This document shows positions 34,231-43,012 of a stretch of 64,000 nucleotides of DNA, piece by piece. The translations under genes were made by a program, and so were the position numbers. The notes under the pieces are model-generated. The model did not search any database, was not told the origin of the DNA, and saw nothing but the letters and a program-made list of their open reading frames with translations. The first letter of the stretch is position 1, and the number at the start of each line of letters is the position of its first letter. The stretch is from CATQHS01 sp963422655 (GTDB lineage: Bacteria; Actinomycetota; Acidimicrobiia; Acidimicrobiales; Aldehydirespiratoraceae), in contig OY730440.1 in NCBI GenBank assembly GCA_963422655.1, positions 744,001 to 808,000 on the forward strand, given 5' to 3'.

Positions 34231-34821
34231 ATGCTCGACCACGTGTTCACCGATGCCATCGGCTCCCTGCGCGATGCCTTCGTCGGTGCCCGGCTCGAAC
34301 GGCTGGCCTTCGAGGAGCGCTTCCAGACCGATCTGCTACTGGGAGACATGACCTGGGAGACCTGCTACGGCCTTCCGGGCGAAGGTCTGCCGGCCCGGGT
34401 GCAAGCCGACGTCACCTGTATATGGCCGACTTGGTCACAGACCGCCTACCGGAACTGGTACCTCGACGAGTACAGCGAGCCGTCCCGGATCCTGATACAG
34501 ATCGTGCTCCGTATCCAGCGCCTAGCCGAGTTGCCGGCCCCGGCCCCGATGCTGGAAGCGCTGCCCGCCCTCAGTCCCGAGATCGGCTCCGGACCCTTGA
34601 TACGGACCGGCCCCACCATGGAATCGATCTACGGGGCTGGTCTCGACGACATCGCCTACGCGGTCGAGATCAGCTACGAAGGCACCTACGAGCTCGACGA
34701 AGCCGGGCTGGCCGATGGTTCCCAGCTCGATCGGCACTTCAACACGCTGGGGGGATGGATCGCGTCGATGCTGGTCAAGCTGAACGACCTCGACCTCCGC
34801 TACGAAACCGAAACAAGCTGA
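34231..34821 (+). CDS. Conserved-looking cytoplasmic protein, unknown function
   Basis: From ATG at 34231 the protein has 196 residues, without membrane segments or signal peptide. It is rich in Trp, Tyr and acidic residues (M-WETCYGLPGEGLP, IWPTWSQTAYRNWYLDEYSEP) and has ESIYGAGLDDIAYAVEISYEGTYELDE near the C terminus, suggesting a mixed alpha/beta fold. No family is recognised. It is divergent from the phosphoglycerate-dehydrogenase-like gene. Upstream in-frame ATGs reach into that gene's start region; the chosen start leaves a normal gap. Confidence 0.6.
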   Translation: MLDHVFTDAIGSLRDAFVGARLERLAFEERFQTDLLLGDMTWETCYGLPGEGLPARVQADVTCIWPTWSQTAYRNWYLDEYSEPSRILIQIVLRIQRLAELPAPAPMLEALPALSPEIGSGPLIRTGPTMESIYGAGLDDIAYAVEISYEGTYELDEAGLADGSQLDRHFNTLGGWIASMLVKLNDLDLRYETETS

Positions 34822-34982
34822 CCGGTAGGGAGCAGCCAGAGTTCAGCGCTACAGGCCGGGCCGGTTCTCACCCACCTCGGATAGCGGCCAGCACCGGTAC
34901 CCGGGCCTGCTCCAGCGGTGAAGGCACGCTGCAAGTGCAACTGGTGCTGTACCCCCGGTTGTCTGTCTGTGAGCCGGGCGAC

Positions 34983-36164
34983 TCAGGTCGTGGCTGCGGC
35001 TGCGGATCTCTTGTCCATGCCGCCTTCGCGGCTGTCGCCTTCACCGATGTCATAGGTGGCGAAGTCCTCGCCGGTGTCAACGGCGTGCTCGTAATCGATA
35101 ATGCCGATCTCGGTGTACTTGCGGCGCAGCCATCCGTCGCCGGCGTCGAGCAGCCCCAGCTTGCGGCAGTTGGGCACGATCTTGGAGAACAGCAACTGCC
35201 GGAACGGCATGTCCTCATCGGGGGCACAGAGCAGGCGGCGGGTGATCTCTTTGGTGTCGACACCGAACCAGTCCCACACTTCCTGCTGGAGGAACCGGTC
35301 CCGCATCCTCACCGTGGCCTCGAAAGCGAACTCCTGGCGTTCTCGTATCTCCGGCGCTGTCATGTCGGCGTAGATCTCTTTGAGCGACAGCACACCGAAA
35401 GCCACATGGCGGGCTTCGTCGCTCATCACGTATCGCAGCAGCCGCTTGAGCAGTGGTTCGTCGGTGAGAGCGTGCATGAAACCGAAGGCGGCCAGGGCCA
35501 GTCCTTCGACCATTATCTGCATGCCCAGGTAAGTCATGTCCCAGCGGCTGTCGTTGATGATGTCGTCGAGCAACAGCCGCAGATGCGGGTTGATCGGGTA
35601 GCCACCCCCGAGCTTTTCGTCGAGATACCGGGCGAAGACCTCCACGTGACGGGCCTCGTCGATGACCTGGGTGCTGGCGTAGTACTTGGCGTCTATCCAG
35701 GGAACAGTCTCGACGATCTTGGCCGTGCACAGCAGGGCTCCCTGCTCGCCGTGCATGAACTGCGACATCCGCCACTTGAGCGACTGATGGCCGAACTCGG
35801 ACCACTCTTCGTCACCCCACGAAGCCACCGGTGAGGTCGGATCCTCGGTGAGGGTCGGGCTGTCCCAGAGCTCTTCTTGGAGGTTGAGGGTGTTGTAGGG
35901 ATCGACCTCGATCGACCAGTCCAGATCGGTGGTGGCGTTCCACTGAGAGGTCTTGGCCTTCTCGTAAAGCTTGTCGAGCCGGGCCCGCTCCCCCTTGCCG
36001 TAGTTCCAAGTGAAGATGGCATCGGCGTTGTCCTCGACCACGTGGATCACCGAGGTGACGTCGTCGTTGAACCGAGCGATGTCGGTGATCGCGTCTACGT
36101 CGTTGGCATGGTCGCGGCCCAGAATGCGGCGATTATCGGTCTGGGTTTCGGTTGCGGTCGTCAT
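34983..36164 (-). CDS. Ferritin-like diiron-carboxylate protein
   Basis: The 393-residue protein has a four-helix bundle with all ligands of a carboxylate-bridged diiron site: Glu140 (HGEQG), Glu170 and His173 (DEARH), Glu220 (MVEG), Glu250 and His253 (DEARH). This pattern matches ribonucleotide-reductase-R2-like oxidases and N-oxygenase/desaturase-type enzymes; the substrate is unknown. It has an acidic, Trp-rich N-terminal region (about 70-125) before the bundle. The start ATG overlaps the stop of the TetR regulator gene (ATGA), so regulator and enzyme share a transcript and the TetR ligand may be its substrate or product. Confidence 0.85.
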   Translation of the reverse strand: MTTATETQTDNRRILGRDHANDVDAITDIARFNDDVTSVIHVVEDNADAIFTWNYGKGERARLDKLYEKAKTSQWNATTDLDWSIEVDPYNTLNLQEELWDSPTLTEDPTSPVASWGDEEWSEFGHQSLKWRMSQFMHGEQGALLCTAKIVETVPWIDAKYYASTQVIDEARHVEVFARYLDEKLGGGYPINPHLRLLLDDIINDSRWDMTYLGMQIMVEGLALAAFGFMHALTDEPLLKRLLRYVMSDEARHVAFGVLSLKEIYADMTAPEIRERQEFAFEATVRMRDRFLQQEVWDWFGVDTKEITRRLLCAPDEDMPFRQLLFSKIVPNCRKLGLLDAGDGWLRRKYTEIGIIDYEHAVDTGEDFATYDIGEGDSREGGMDKRSAAAATT

Positions 36165-36892
36165 CGGTCTCCTGTTCTGGTGGTGATGGCGTGGTCGTTG
36201 CCGATGTTGTGGTCGTTATCTATGGCGCCGGGCGGACGAGTCGGTGCCGGCCCGGTGGTGGGCGCCGTCGGGGAAACGCCCGTGATCAGCCTCTCGATGA
36301 GTTCGTTCCAGGCTCGGGTGGAAGGAACGGGCCGACCGACCGACCGGAGGACGACCATCCCGAATCCGAGGGCCTGGCACAAGGTGACCAGAGCAGCCGT
36401 GCTCAGGGCCCCGTCGATGAACCCGTCGGCCTTGCCCCGACAGATGATGGCGCCCAGACGACTTTCCTCGTCGGCGAGGCAACGGGTCAGCATCTCGGCG
36501 AAGGTCCGGTCGCGTCGGGCCGTGACACATGCTTCCAGCAGCACAGCCCGCCCGGTGTGATCGTCGTTCACGATCAGATCGGCACCCAGGATGGCCGCCA
36601 TGTCAGGAGCCGACAGACTGGTACCACCGATCAGGTGCAGCAGATGATGAGACATGACGTGGTCCACGGCGTCGATGAGCATCTCCTGCTTGCCGACCCA
36701 GCGGCTGTAGATAGCCCCGGTGGTGAGGTTGGCCCGCCTGGCGATCTCGGCCACTCCGGCCGACTCGAAACCCTTCTCTGCGAACACTTCGATAGCGGCT
36801 CGGAGAAGGCGTCGGGTGGTCTCACTCTCGACCACCGGGATCGAAGCCCTATCGGGTGCCTTCTCCGGGGCTCTGTTGGTCACATCCATCAT
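36161..36892 (-). CDS. TetR/AcrR-family transcriptional repressor
   Basis: The 243-residue protein has an N-terminal TetR helix-turn-helix (RRLLRAAIEVFAEKGFESAGVAEIARRANLTTGAIYSRWVGKQEML at about 27-72) and an all-helical ligand domain. The last 35 residues are Pro/Thr/Asp-rich and look disordered. An ATG at 36892 is preferred because GAGGTGA lies just upstream; a GTG at 36901 is also in frame. Its stop overlaps the ferritin-like gene. It most likely represses its own operon through the CAATAG/CTATTG repeats immediately upstream. Confidence 0.9.
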   Translation of the reverse strand: MMDVTNRAPEKAPDRASIPVVESETTRRLLRAAIEVFAEKGFESAGVAEIARRANLTTGAIYSRWVGKQEMLIDAVDHVMSHHLLHLIGGTSLSAPDMAAILGADLIVNDDHTGRAVLLEACVTARRDRTFAEMLTRCLADEESRLGAIICRGKADGFIDGALSTAALVTLCQALGFGMVVLRSVGRPVPSTRAWNELIERLITGVSPTAPTTGPAPTRPPGAIDNDHNIGNDHAITTRTGDR

Positions 36893-36903
36893 CACGTTCA
36901 CCT

Positions 36904-36946
36904 CAATAGATCATAACCACTATTATCTTCAACCTAACAGCTATTG
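36904..36946. promoter_or_regulatory. Candidate TetR operator upstream of the regulator gene
   Basis: The AT-rich leader has AATAG (36905-36909) and CTATT (36920-36924) as an inverted repeat with a 10 bp spacer, and a further CTATTG at 36941-36946 pairing with CAATAG at 36904-36909. TetR proteins bind short palindromes of this kind near their own promoter. This is a pattern-based guess. Confidence 0.4.
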
Positions 36947-37016
36947 TCTTGCGATCAAGAAACGGCTCAGATACGGCTCGGTCGAGGGGGCTCACCCGCC
37001 ACCAGCCCGCGACGAG

Positions 37017-37988
37017 CTACAACAGTTCGGCCAGGGCCACCCGGGGCCGAGCCCCGACATGGCTGATGATCTCGGCTGCGGCCCGGCTTCCCAGCTCTGC
37101 GCATCGGGTCAGGGGGGCGCCGAGCCCCAGGCCTCGGAGAAATCCCGCCGCGTACAGGTCACCGGCCCCGGTGGCGTCGACCACCGGGTCGACGGGGCGG
37201 GCGGCGACGTTGTCCGTGCCGGCCGCCGACACCACCACTGAACCCTTGGCGCCTCTCGTTACCGCCGCCACCTCCACCATGTCGCCGAGCCGGTTCCGGG
37301 CGGCGACGAAATCATCGCTCTCGAACAAGGCGCCCACCTCGGCTTCGTTGGCGAAGACCAAATCGACCTTGTCATCGATCAGGTCCAGCCATTCCCGACG
37401 GTGGCGGTCTACGCAGAGGGAGTCCGAGAGGGTGAGCGACACCAACCGGCCCGCGTCGCGAGCCGCGTCCATGGCTGTGCGGATGGCGGCCTTGGCCACC
37501 TCTACGTCCCAGAGGTAGCCCTCGCAGTAGGTGATCCCGGCCGATGCCACCAGATCGGTGTCGATGTCGGCCGGCTCGAGCAGGGCCGACACCCCCAGAA
37601 ACGTGTTCATGGTTCGCTCGGCGTCAGGGGTGACCCCGATCAGGCAGCGGGCAGTGGGGGGACCCGAAAGCGAGAGCGGTACGTCGAAGGCCACGCCCGC
37701 AGATTTGATGTCGCGGACGAACAACTCGCCGAGATGGTCGTCGCGGACCTTGCCGATGTAGGCGGACGACCCACCGAAGGAGGCCACTCCGGCCATGGTG
37801 TTGGCGGCCGAGCCTCCGGGGGCTTCGATACCCGGCATGGCTGCGTACAGACGGGCCGAACGCTCGGCGTCGACCAGGGTCATGGCCCCCTTGGTCAGGC
37901 CATGGTCGACGATGAAGGTCTCGGGCACGGTGGCGATCACGTCGACGATGGCGTTGCCCACGCCGACGACATCGATCACAGGATCCAC
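37017..37988 (-). CDS. PfkB-family carbohydrate/nucleoside kinase (adenosine-kinase-like)
   Basis: From GTG at 37988 the protein has 323 residues. It has the N-terminal VIDVVGVGNAIVDVIATV strand, the PGGSAANTMAGVASFGG sugar-binding GG motif, and the C-terminal VVDATGAGDLYAAGFLRGL anion-hole motif with the catalytic Asp. The features resemble the adenosine kinase / ribokinase branch that phosphorylates adenosine, sugars or nucleosides with ATP. The upstream in-frame ATG would overlap the divergent aminopeptidase gene, so GTG is chosen; only 31 bp then separate the two starts. Confidence 0.85.
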   Translation of the reverse strand: MDPVIDVVGVGNAIVDVIATVPETFIVDHGLTKGAMTLVDAERSARLYAAMPGIEAPGGSAANTMAGVASFGGSSAYIGKVRDDHLGELFVRDIKSAGVAFDVPLSLSGPPTARCLIGVTPDAERTMNTFLGVSALLEPADIDTDLVASAGITYCEGYLWDVEVAKAAIRTAMDAARDAGRLVSLTLSDSLCVDRHRREWLDLIDDKVDLVFANEAEVGALFESDDFVAARNRLGDMVEVAAVTRGAKGSVVVSAAGTDNVAARPVDPVVDATGAGDLYAAGFLRGLGLGAPLTRCAELGSRAAAEIISHVGARPRVALAELL

Positions 37989-38019
37989 GGTGAGATGATG
38001 GCACGGACATAATGGCCTT

Positions 38020-40587
38020 ATGAACCCGCGCCTGCCCCGAGCCATCGTACCCCGACACTACCGGATCAAGATGTCGGTCGATCTCGATGAAGCCACCTTC
38101 GTTGGCACGGTCGGCATAGACATCGACATCGAGACGGCTACTGAGGCCATCGTGTGCAACGCCGCTGAACTGGAAGTCCCATGGGCCACCATCACCCGGC
38201 TCCGAGCCGACGGTGGTGACCGCGGTCACGGTGCCGCCGGCGCGGCCCCGGCCCAGAGCCTCGATGTCGTCCTCGACCCCGAGGCCGAGCGGCTCACCCT
38301 CACCACCCGGGCCGGTTTCGCATCAGGACCGGCCCGGCTCGACATTGCCTTCAACGGCACCCTGAACGACCGACTCCGGGGCTTCTACCGCTCCACCTAC
38401 ACCGACGACGCCGGCCGGACCCGCACCATCGCCGCCACCCAGTTCGAGTCCACCGACGCCCGGCGAGCTTTCCCCTGCTGGGACGAGCCCGCTTTCAAGG
38501 CCACCTTCGCCACCACTCTCGTCGTCGACGAGACGATGCTGGCCATCACCAACACAGCCGAGACCCACCGGCGACCGGCCGGGGTGGGCCGAGTCGAGGT
38601 GCACTTCGCCCCGACCATGGTGATGTCCACTTATCTGGTGGCCTTCGTCGTCGGTCCCCTGGACGCCACCGAGCCCATCGATGTGGGCGGTGTCCCGGTT
38701 CGGGTCGTGCACCGGCCGGGGCGGTCCGACCTGACCGCTTTCGCCTTGGAGGCAGCCGCCCACGCCCTGAGCTGGTTCGCGGACTACTACGACCTTGCCT
38801 ATCCCTCCGACAAGGTCGACTTGGTGGCACTACCGGACTTCGCTTTCGGGGCCATGGAGAACCTCGGCTGCGTGACCTTCCGGGAGGTTCTGCTGCTGGT
38901 GGACCCCTCCACGGCCAGCCCGACCGAGCTGGAGCGGGTGGCCACCGTGATCAACCATGAGCTGGCTCACATGTGGTTCGGCGACTTGGTCACCATGGCT
39001 TGGTGGGAAGGCATCTGGCTCAACGAGGCCTTCGCCACCTTCATGGAGTTGGCTTGCACCGACGCATTTCGGCCCGACTGGAAGGTGTGGTCCACCTTCG
39101 ACCGGGCCCGGGCCGCCGCGCTGACCACTGATGCCTTGGCCGCCACCCGGCCCATCGAGTACCCGGTAGTGACCCCGGCCGACGCCGAGGACATGTTCGA
39201 CGTGCTCACTTACGAGAAGGGGGCGGCCGTGGTCCGCATGCTGGAGCAGTACCTGAGCCCCGACACTTTCCGGGCCGGGGTGCGGCTCTACCTGCGCCGC
39301 CATGCCTACGCCAACACCGCCACCACCGACCTGTGGGACGCCCTGGAAGAGGCGTCGGGCCAGCCGGTGCGGTCGCTGATGGGCGGCTGGATCGACCAAG
39401 GTGGCCATCCGGTGGTGAAGGCTGAGGCCGGTGACCATGGCCTCGTCATCACCGCGCGCCACTTCACGCTGGACCCCGCCGCGGCCGACGGCCGAGCCTG
39501 GGTGGTTCCCCTGCGCATTCGTACCGGAGACACCGGCGGCACCGCCGAGACCCGGCTCCTGCTCGACCGCCCCCGGCGCATCCTCACCGCTCCGCCTGGC
39601 CCGGTGGTGACCCTCAACGGCGGCGGGACCGGCTTCTACCGGGTGGAACTCGACGCCGCCACCCGGGCCGCTATTGCTTCGACCGGACCGGGGGCACTGT
39701 CGGCCCGGGAGCGCCATGGATTGATCGACGACGCCTGGGCCCTGACCCTGACCAGTGCTATGACCGCCCCGGAACTGCTCGAGCTGATCCTGGGAGGTTT
39801 CACCGGTGAGCGAGACCTGAATGTGTGGCAGGCCCTTACGACGGCCTTGGCCGGTATGAGACGCATCCTCGACGACGGTGCCGACAGTAAGGCCGGAGCA
39901 GGCCTGGGCCGACTCGTCACCATCCTGAGCGACGAAGCCGTGGCCGCGGTCGGCCCGGGCCCCGGTGCCGACGACCGCACCCGGGAACTGCGAGCCACTC
40001 TGCTGCGGTTGCGGGGAACGGTGGCCGACGATCCGGCCACCATCGAGACGTGCCGGCTCCGCCTCGACGACCCCGACCCGACCCTGGCCGCAGCCGCCCT
40101 CACGGTGGTGGCCCATCACGGCGACGCCGACGACTTCGCCCGGATCCGGGCCCGCTTCACCGAAGCCGACGACCCTCAGACCGAGCAGCGCCACCTGCAC
40201 GCTCTGGCCGACTTCAGCGATCCCGAGCTGGTAGCCACCATCCTGGAAGGCACCCGAGACGGCACGATCCGAACCCAGGACGGTCCCTATCTCATCCGCC
40301 GAGCTCTCACCAACCGCCACGCCGGCCTCGCGGCCTGGGCTTTCGTCACCACCCACTGGGACGAGCTGAACCGGATCTTCCCCAGCAATTCGGTATCACG
40401 GATGCTGGAGGGGATCACCGGCCTGGACCGGCCCGACATCGCCGGACAGGTCCGCCGATTCCTGGCCGACCATCCCGTCCCTCAAGGCTCCAAACAGATC
40501 GCCCAACACTTGGAGCGACTCACAGTGAACGTCGCCTTCCGGACCCGTGAGACCGACCGGCTGTCGGCGGCCGTCCTGCAACGGTGA
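38020..40587 (+). CDS. pepN: M1-family aminopeptidase N
   Basis: The 855-residue zinc metallopeptidase removes N-terminal residues from peptides in the cytoplasm. GAMEN (residues 277-281) binds the free amino terminus. HELAH (313-317) supplies the two zinc histidines and the catalytic Glu, and the third ligand Glu follows in LNEAFATFME. The N-terminal beta domain contains QFESTDARRAFPCWDEP. A long alpha-helical C-terminal domain (ERAP1-like) completes the family length of about 850. It is divergent from the PfkB kinase gene and converges with ribF (23 bp gap). Confidence 0.95.
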   Translation: MNPRLPRAIVPRHYRIKMSVDLDEATFVGTVGIDIDIETATEAIVCNAAELEVPWATITRLRADGGDRGHGAAGAAPAQSLDVVLDPEAERLTLTTRAGFASGPARLDIAFNGTLNDRLRGFYRSTYTDDAGRTRTIAATQFESTDARRAFPCWDEPAFKATFATTLVVDETMLAITNTAETHRRPAGVGRVEVHFAPTMVMSTYLVAFVVGPLDATEPIDVGGVPVRVVHRPGRSDLTAFALEAAAHALSWFADYYDLAYPSDKVDLVALPDFAFGAMENLGCVTFREVLLLVDPSTASPTELERVATVINHELAHMWFGDLVTMAWWEGIWLNEAFATFMELACTDAFRPDWKVWSTFDRARAAALTTDALAATRPIEYPVVTPADAEDMFDVLTYEKGAAVVRMLEQYLSPDTFRAGVRLYLRRHAYANTATTDLWDALEEASGQPVRSLMGGWIDQGGHPVVKAEAGDHGLVITARHFTLDPAAADGRAWVVPLRIRTGDTGGTAETRLLLDRPRRILTAPPGPVVTLNGGGTGFYRVELDAATRAAIASTGPGALSARERHGLIDDAWALTLTSAMTAPELLELILGGFTGERDLNVWQALTTALAGMRRILDDGADSKAGAGLGRLVTILSDEAVAAVGPGPGADDRTRELRATLLRLRGTVADDPATIETCRLRLDDPDPTLAAAALTVVAHHGDADDFARIRARFTEADDPQTEQRHLHALADFSDPELVATILEGTRDGTIRTQDGPYLIRRALTNRHAGLAAWAFVTTHWDELNRIFPSNSVSRMLEGITGLDRPDIAGQVRRFLADHPVPQGSKQIAQHLERLTVNVAFRTRETDRLSAAVLQR

Positions 40588-40610
40588 GGCGCTCTGGGTC
40601 TCCGGTGGCG

Positions 40611-41558
40611 TCAGGCCATTCCGAGCTGGATTCGAGCTTCGGTCACATCCTGAGCCAACTGCTGGGAAAGCTGATCTATCCCCTCGAATTTGCGTTCGCT
40701 GCGGATGAAGTCGATGAACTCCACTCTTATCTCCGAGCCGTAGAGATCACCGTCGTAGTCCATGAGATGGGCTTCGAGCAACGAATGCTCGGCATGTTCG
40801 TGGAAGGTCGGGCGGCGACCGATGTTGATGGCGCAGCCGTAACAACTTCCGTCCTCAAGGGTGCACCATCCCGAGTACACGGCGTCAGCGGGCCAAGCCA
40901 TGACGACCGGCACCGGAACGTTGGCGGTGGGAAATCCGATGGTCTGGCCTCGCTCCTCGCCCTTGATCACAACCCCCCGAACCTCATAGGGGCGTCCCAG
41001 CATCCGGGCCGACCGAGCCACGTCGCCCCCGGCCAAGGCTCGCCGGATAGCCGTGGACGACACCGGTTCGGGGGCATCGTCACGATGGCGGATGAGCCCC
41101 ACCGCCACCACCTCGAAGTTCCACTCTCGACCCAGCCGAGTCAACTCGTCCACGTTGCCGGAACGGTCCTTGCCGAAGTGGAAATCCTCGCCCACCACGA
41201 TGGCCCGGGCATGCAACGCGTCATAGAACACCTGCTCCACGAACTTGTCGGGTTTGGTATCGGCGCGAACCTCGTCGAAATGGATGACGTAGGCGTAGTC
41301 GAGCCCCTGAGCTTCGAGCTGTTCCAGCTTCTGGTCGAGAGTGGTCAGCAGCTTGGGGGCGTTTTCGGGCCGCACGATATGAGCCGGGTGAACGTCAAAA
41401 GTGACGACCGCCGATGCCACTTCCAGACGGGACGCAACGGAACGAACATGCGAGAACACCTCCCGGTGACCGAGATGGATGCCGTCGAATACGCCGATGG
41501 CAGCCACCACCTCCAAGGCGGCCGGTAGGCGGTCACGCCGGTCGTGTAACAGTTCCAC
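40611..41558 (-). CDS. ribF: Bifunctional riboflavin kinase / FAD synthetase
   Basis: The 315-residue protein makes FMN and then FAD. The N-terminal nucleotidyltransferase domain has GVFDGIHLGHREV (HIGH-like ATP motif) and ISSTAIR-like SSTAIRRALAGGD; the C-terminal flavokinase domain begins about 185 with GEERGQTIGFPTANV and contains Y-G-AINIGRRPTF and H-LMDYDGDLYG, including the catalytic Glu region. It closes the long translation operon after truB. Confidence 0.95.
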   Translation of the reverse strand: MELLHDRRDRLPAALEVVAAIGVFDGIHLGHREVFSHVRSVASRLEVASAVVTFDVHPAHIVRPENAPKLLTTLDQKLEQLEAQGLDYAYVIHFDEVRADTKPDKFVEQVFYDALHARAIVVGEDFHFGKDRSGNVDELTRLGREWNFEVVAVGLIRHRDDAPEPVSSTAIRRALAGGDVARSARMLGRPYEVRGVVIKGEERGQTIGFPTANVPVPVVMAWPADAVYSGWCTLEDGSCYGCAINIGRRPTFHEHAEHSLLEAHLMDYDGDLYGSEIRVEFIDFIRSERKFEGIDQLSQQLAQDVTEARIQLGMA

Positions 41559-41650
41559 GAAGATCTCCAGCGCTCATATGCTCGAGACGACAGAGTCGGC
41601 TCCGGACCAGTCCTATGGGGCTGACGCTACCGGTACCGGCCGGCCGAGCC

Positions 41651-42535
41651 TCATCCGGCCAGCACCAGTATCGGCTTGGTGATGTCGCCGAAGGATTCGT
41701 AAACAGCCAGAAGCTCCCCGTCAGCGCGGTGAACAGCCCAGGGGCCGTTTCCTTCGACGCCGAGACGCTCCCGGTCCAGCACCTTGCCGTGGCAGACGTC
41801 AACATCTCGACCGGGGGCCAGGCTCACCCCGTCGAGATGGGCGACGGCTACCGCCGTCGGCAACAGGACCGGGCCCTCCACCGGATGAGCGTCCGTCTCG
41901 ACGAAGCTGCCCACCGCAGTGCGGCGCAGCGACCTCAGATGGGCGCCGCCTCCCAACGCCCGGCCCAGATCGGCAGCCAAGACCCGGACGTAGGTACCCG
42001 ACGAACACTGCACCTCGGCCCTCCAAACCCCCTCGGTACCCGCCACCGGGGTCACCTCGAATCGGTGGACGGTCACGGGCCGGGCATTGCGCTGCACTTC
42101 GATCCCGGCCCGAGCCAGCTCGTACAATCTCCTTCCCCCCACCTTCACGGCCGACACCATGGGCGGCACCTGCATGATCGGACCGGTGAGAGTTCGGGTT
42201 GCAGCCCGAACCTCGGCCTCGGCAACGCTGGTCATGTCGTGGCGGGCGGTCACTATCCCCGACCCGTCACCGGTGTCGGTCTCGGTCCCGAGCACGATCT
42301 CGCCCACGTAGCTCTTGGGTAGTTCCGTGAGGAATCTCAACAGCCGCGTAGCTCGGCCCACGCCCAGTACCAGCACCCCGGTGGCGTCGGGATCGAGCGT
42401 TCCGCTGTGTCCTACCCTGCTCATGTCCAAGACGGTGCGGGTTCGGGCCACTACGTCGTGGCTGGTCCATCCGGCCGGTTTGTCGACCACGGCCACACCG
42501 CTCGGGCCGGCACCGGCCCGTCGGCGCCGGCTCAT
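41651..42535 (-). CDS. truB: tRNA pseudouridine-55 synthase
   Basis: The 294-residue protein forms pseudouridine 55 in the T loop of tRNAs. It has the VDKPAGWTSHDVV start, the catalytic GHSGTLDPDATGVL with the nucleophilic Asp, and the Y-GEIVLGTETDTGDGSG strand that follows. The PMVSAVKVGGRRLYELAR and CSSGTYVRVLAADLG motifs are also there. It overlaps rbfA by 4 bp, and ribF starts 92 bp after it. Confidence 0.95.
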   Translation of the reverse strand: MSRRRRAGAGPSGVAVVDKPAGWTSHDVVARTRTVLDMSRVGHSGTLDPDATGVLVLGVGRATRLLRFLTELPKSYVGEIVLGTETDTGDGSGIVTARHDMTSVAEAEVRAATRTLTGPIMQVPPMVSAVKVGGRRLYELARAGIEVQRNARPVTVHRFEVTPVAGTEGVWRAEVQCSSGTYVRVLAADLGRALGGGAHLRSLRRTAVGSFVETDAHPVEGPVLLPTAVAVAHLDGVSLAPGRDVDVCHGKVLDRERLGVEGNGPWAVHRADGELLAVYESFGDITKPILVLAG

Positions 42536-42972
42536 GGCCGCGGCGAGCCCGGCTCGGTCCCCGAAAGGCCCGGCCGGCCCGATCCGAACCGGTCGGAGTC
42601 ATCCATCAACATCTCGATGCGTTCACCGCTGCGCACCGAGGGATCGGGCCGGAACTGCAAAGCCGGGGTCTTGCGGAGCCGAGCCTCGTCGCTCACCGTT
42701 CGGCGGAACCGGCCCGAATGCTCCTCGAATGCCTCCAGGATCTCGGGGTCGTCGTCGCCGTCGAGGGTGGTGAACCACACCACGGCCTGGTCCAAGTCAC
42801 CGTCGACGTCCACCCCCGTCACCGACACCAACTCCAAGCGATCGTCGTCGGCCGACTCCATCGCCTCGGCCAGGATGCGGCGGATCAGCTCACCGACCCG
42901 GGCCGGGCGGTGGCCGGCCCGGGGATCGAGACGGGATCGGCTACCGCGGGATCGGTGAGACCGGCGAGCCAT
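42532..42972 (-). CDS. rbfA: 30S ribosome-binding factor
   Basis: A 146-residue KH-like protein for 16S rRNA maturation and cold adaptation. Its start is Arg-rich, followed by RVGELIRRILAEAMES (helix 1), VSVTGVDVDGDLDQAVVWFTTL and AFEEHSGRFRRTVSDEARLRKTPALQFRPD, the core RbfA pattern ending in the conserved L-F--D. It lies 40 bp after infB and overlaps truB by 4 bp, the usual gene order. Confidence 0.92.
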   Translation of the reverse strand: MARRSHRSRGSRSRLDPRAGHRPARVGELIRRILAEAMESADDDRLELVSVTGVDVDGDLDQAVVWFTTLDGDDDPEILEAFEEHSGRFRRTVSDEARLRKTPALQFRPDPSVRSGERIEMLMDDSDRFGSGRPGLSGTEPGSPRP

Positions 42973-43012
42973 CAGTACCCTCCCCCTGCCGATGCCGCCT
43001 TTGCCGTCACCC

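Noticed and set aside
38830..40356. Minus-strand 508-codon open frame opposite pepN
   Set aside because: Its product is low-complexity His/Gly/Gln/Val-rich sequence mirroring third-position GC of pepN; the pepN frame has the full M1 peptidase motifs.
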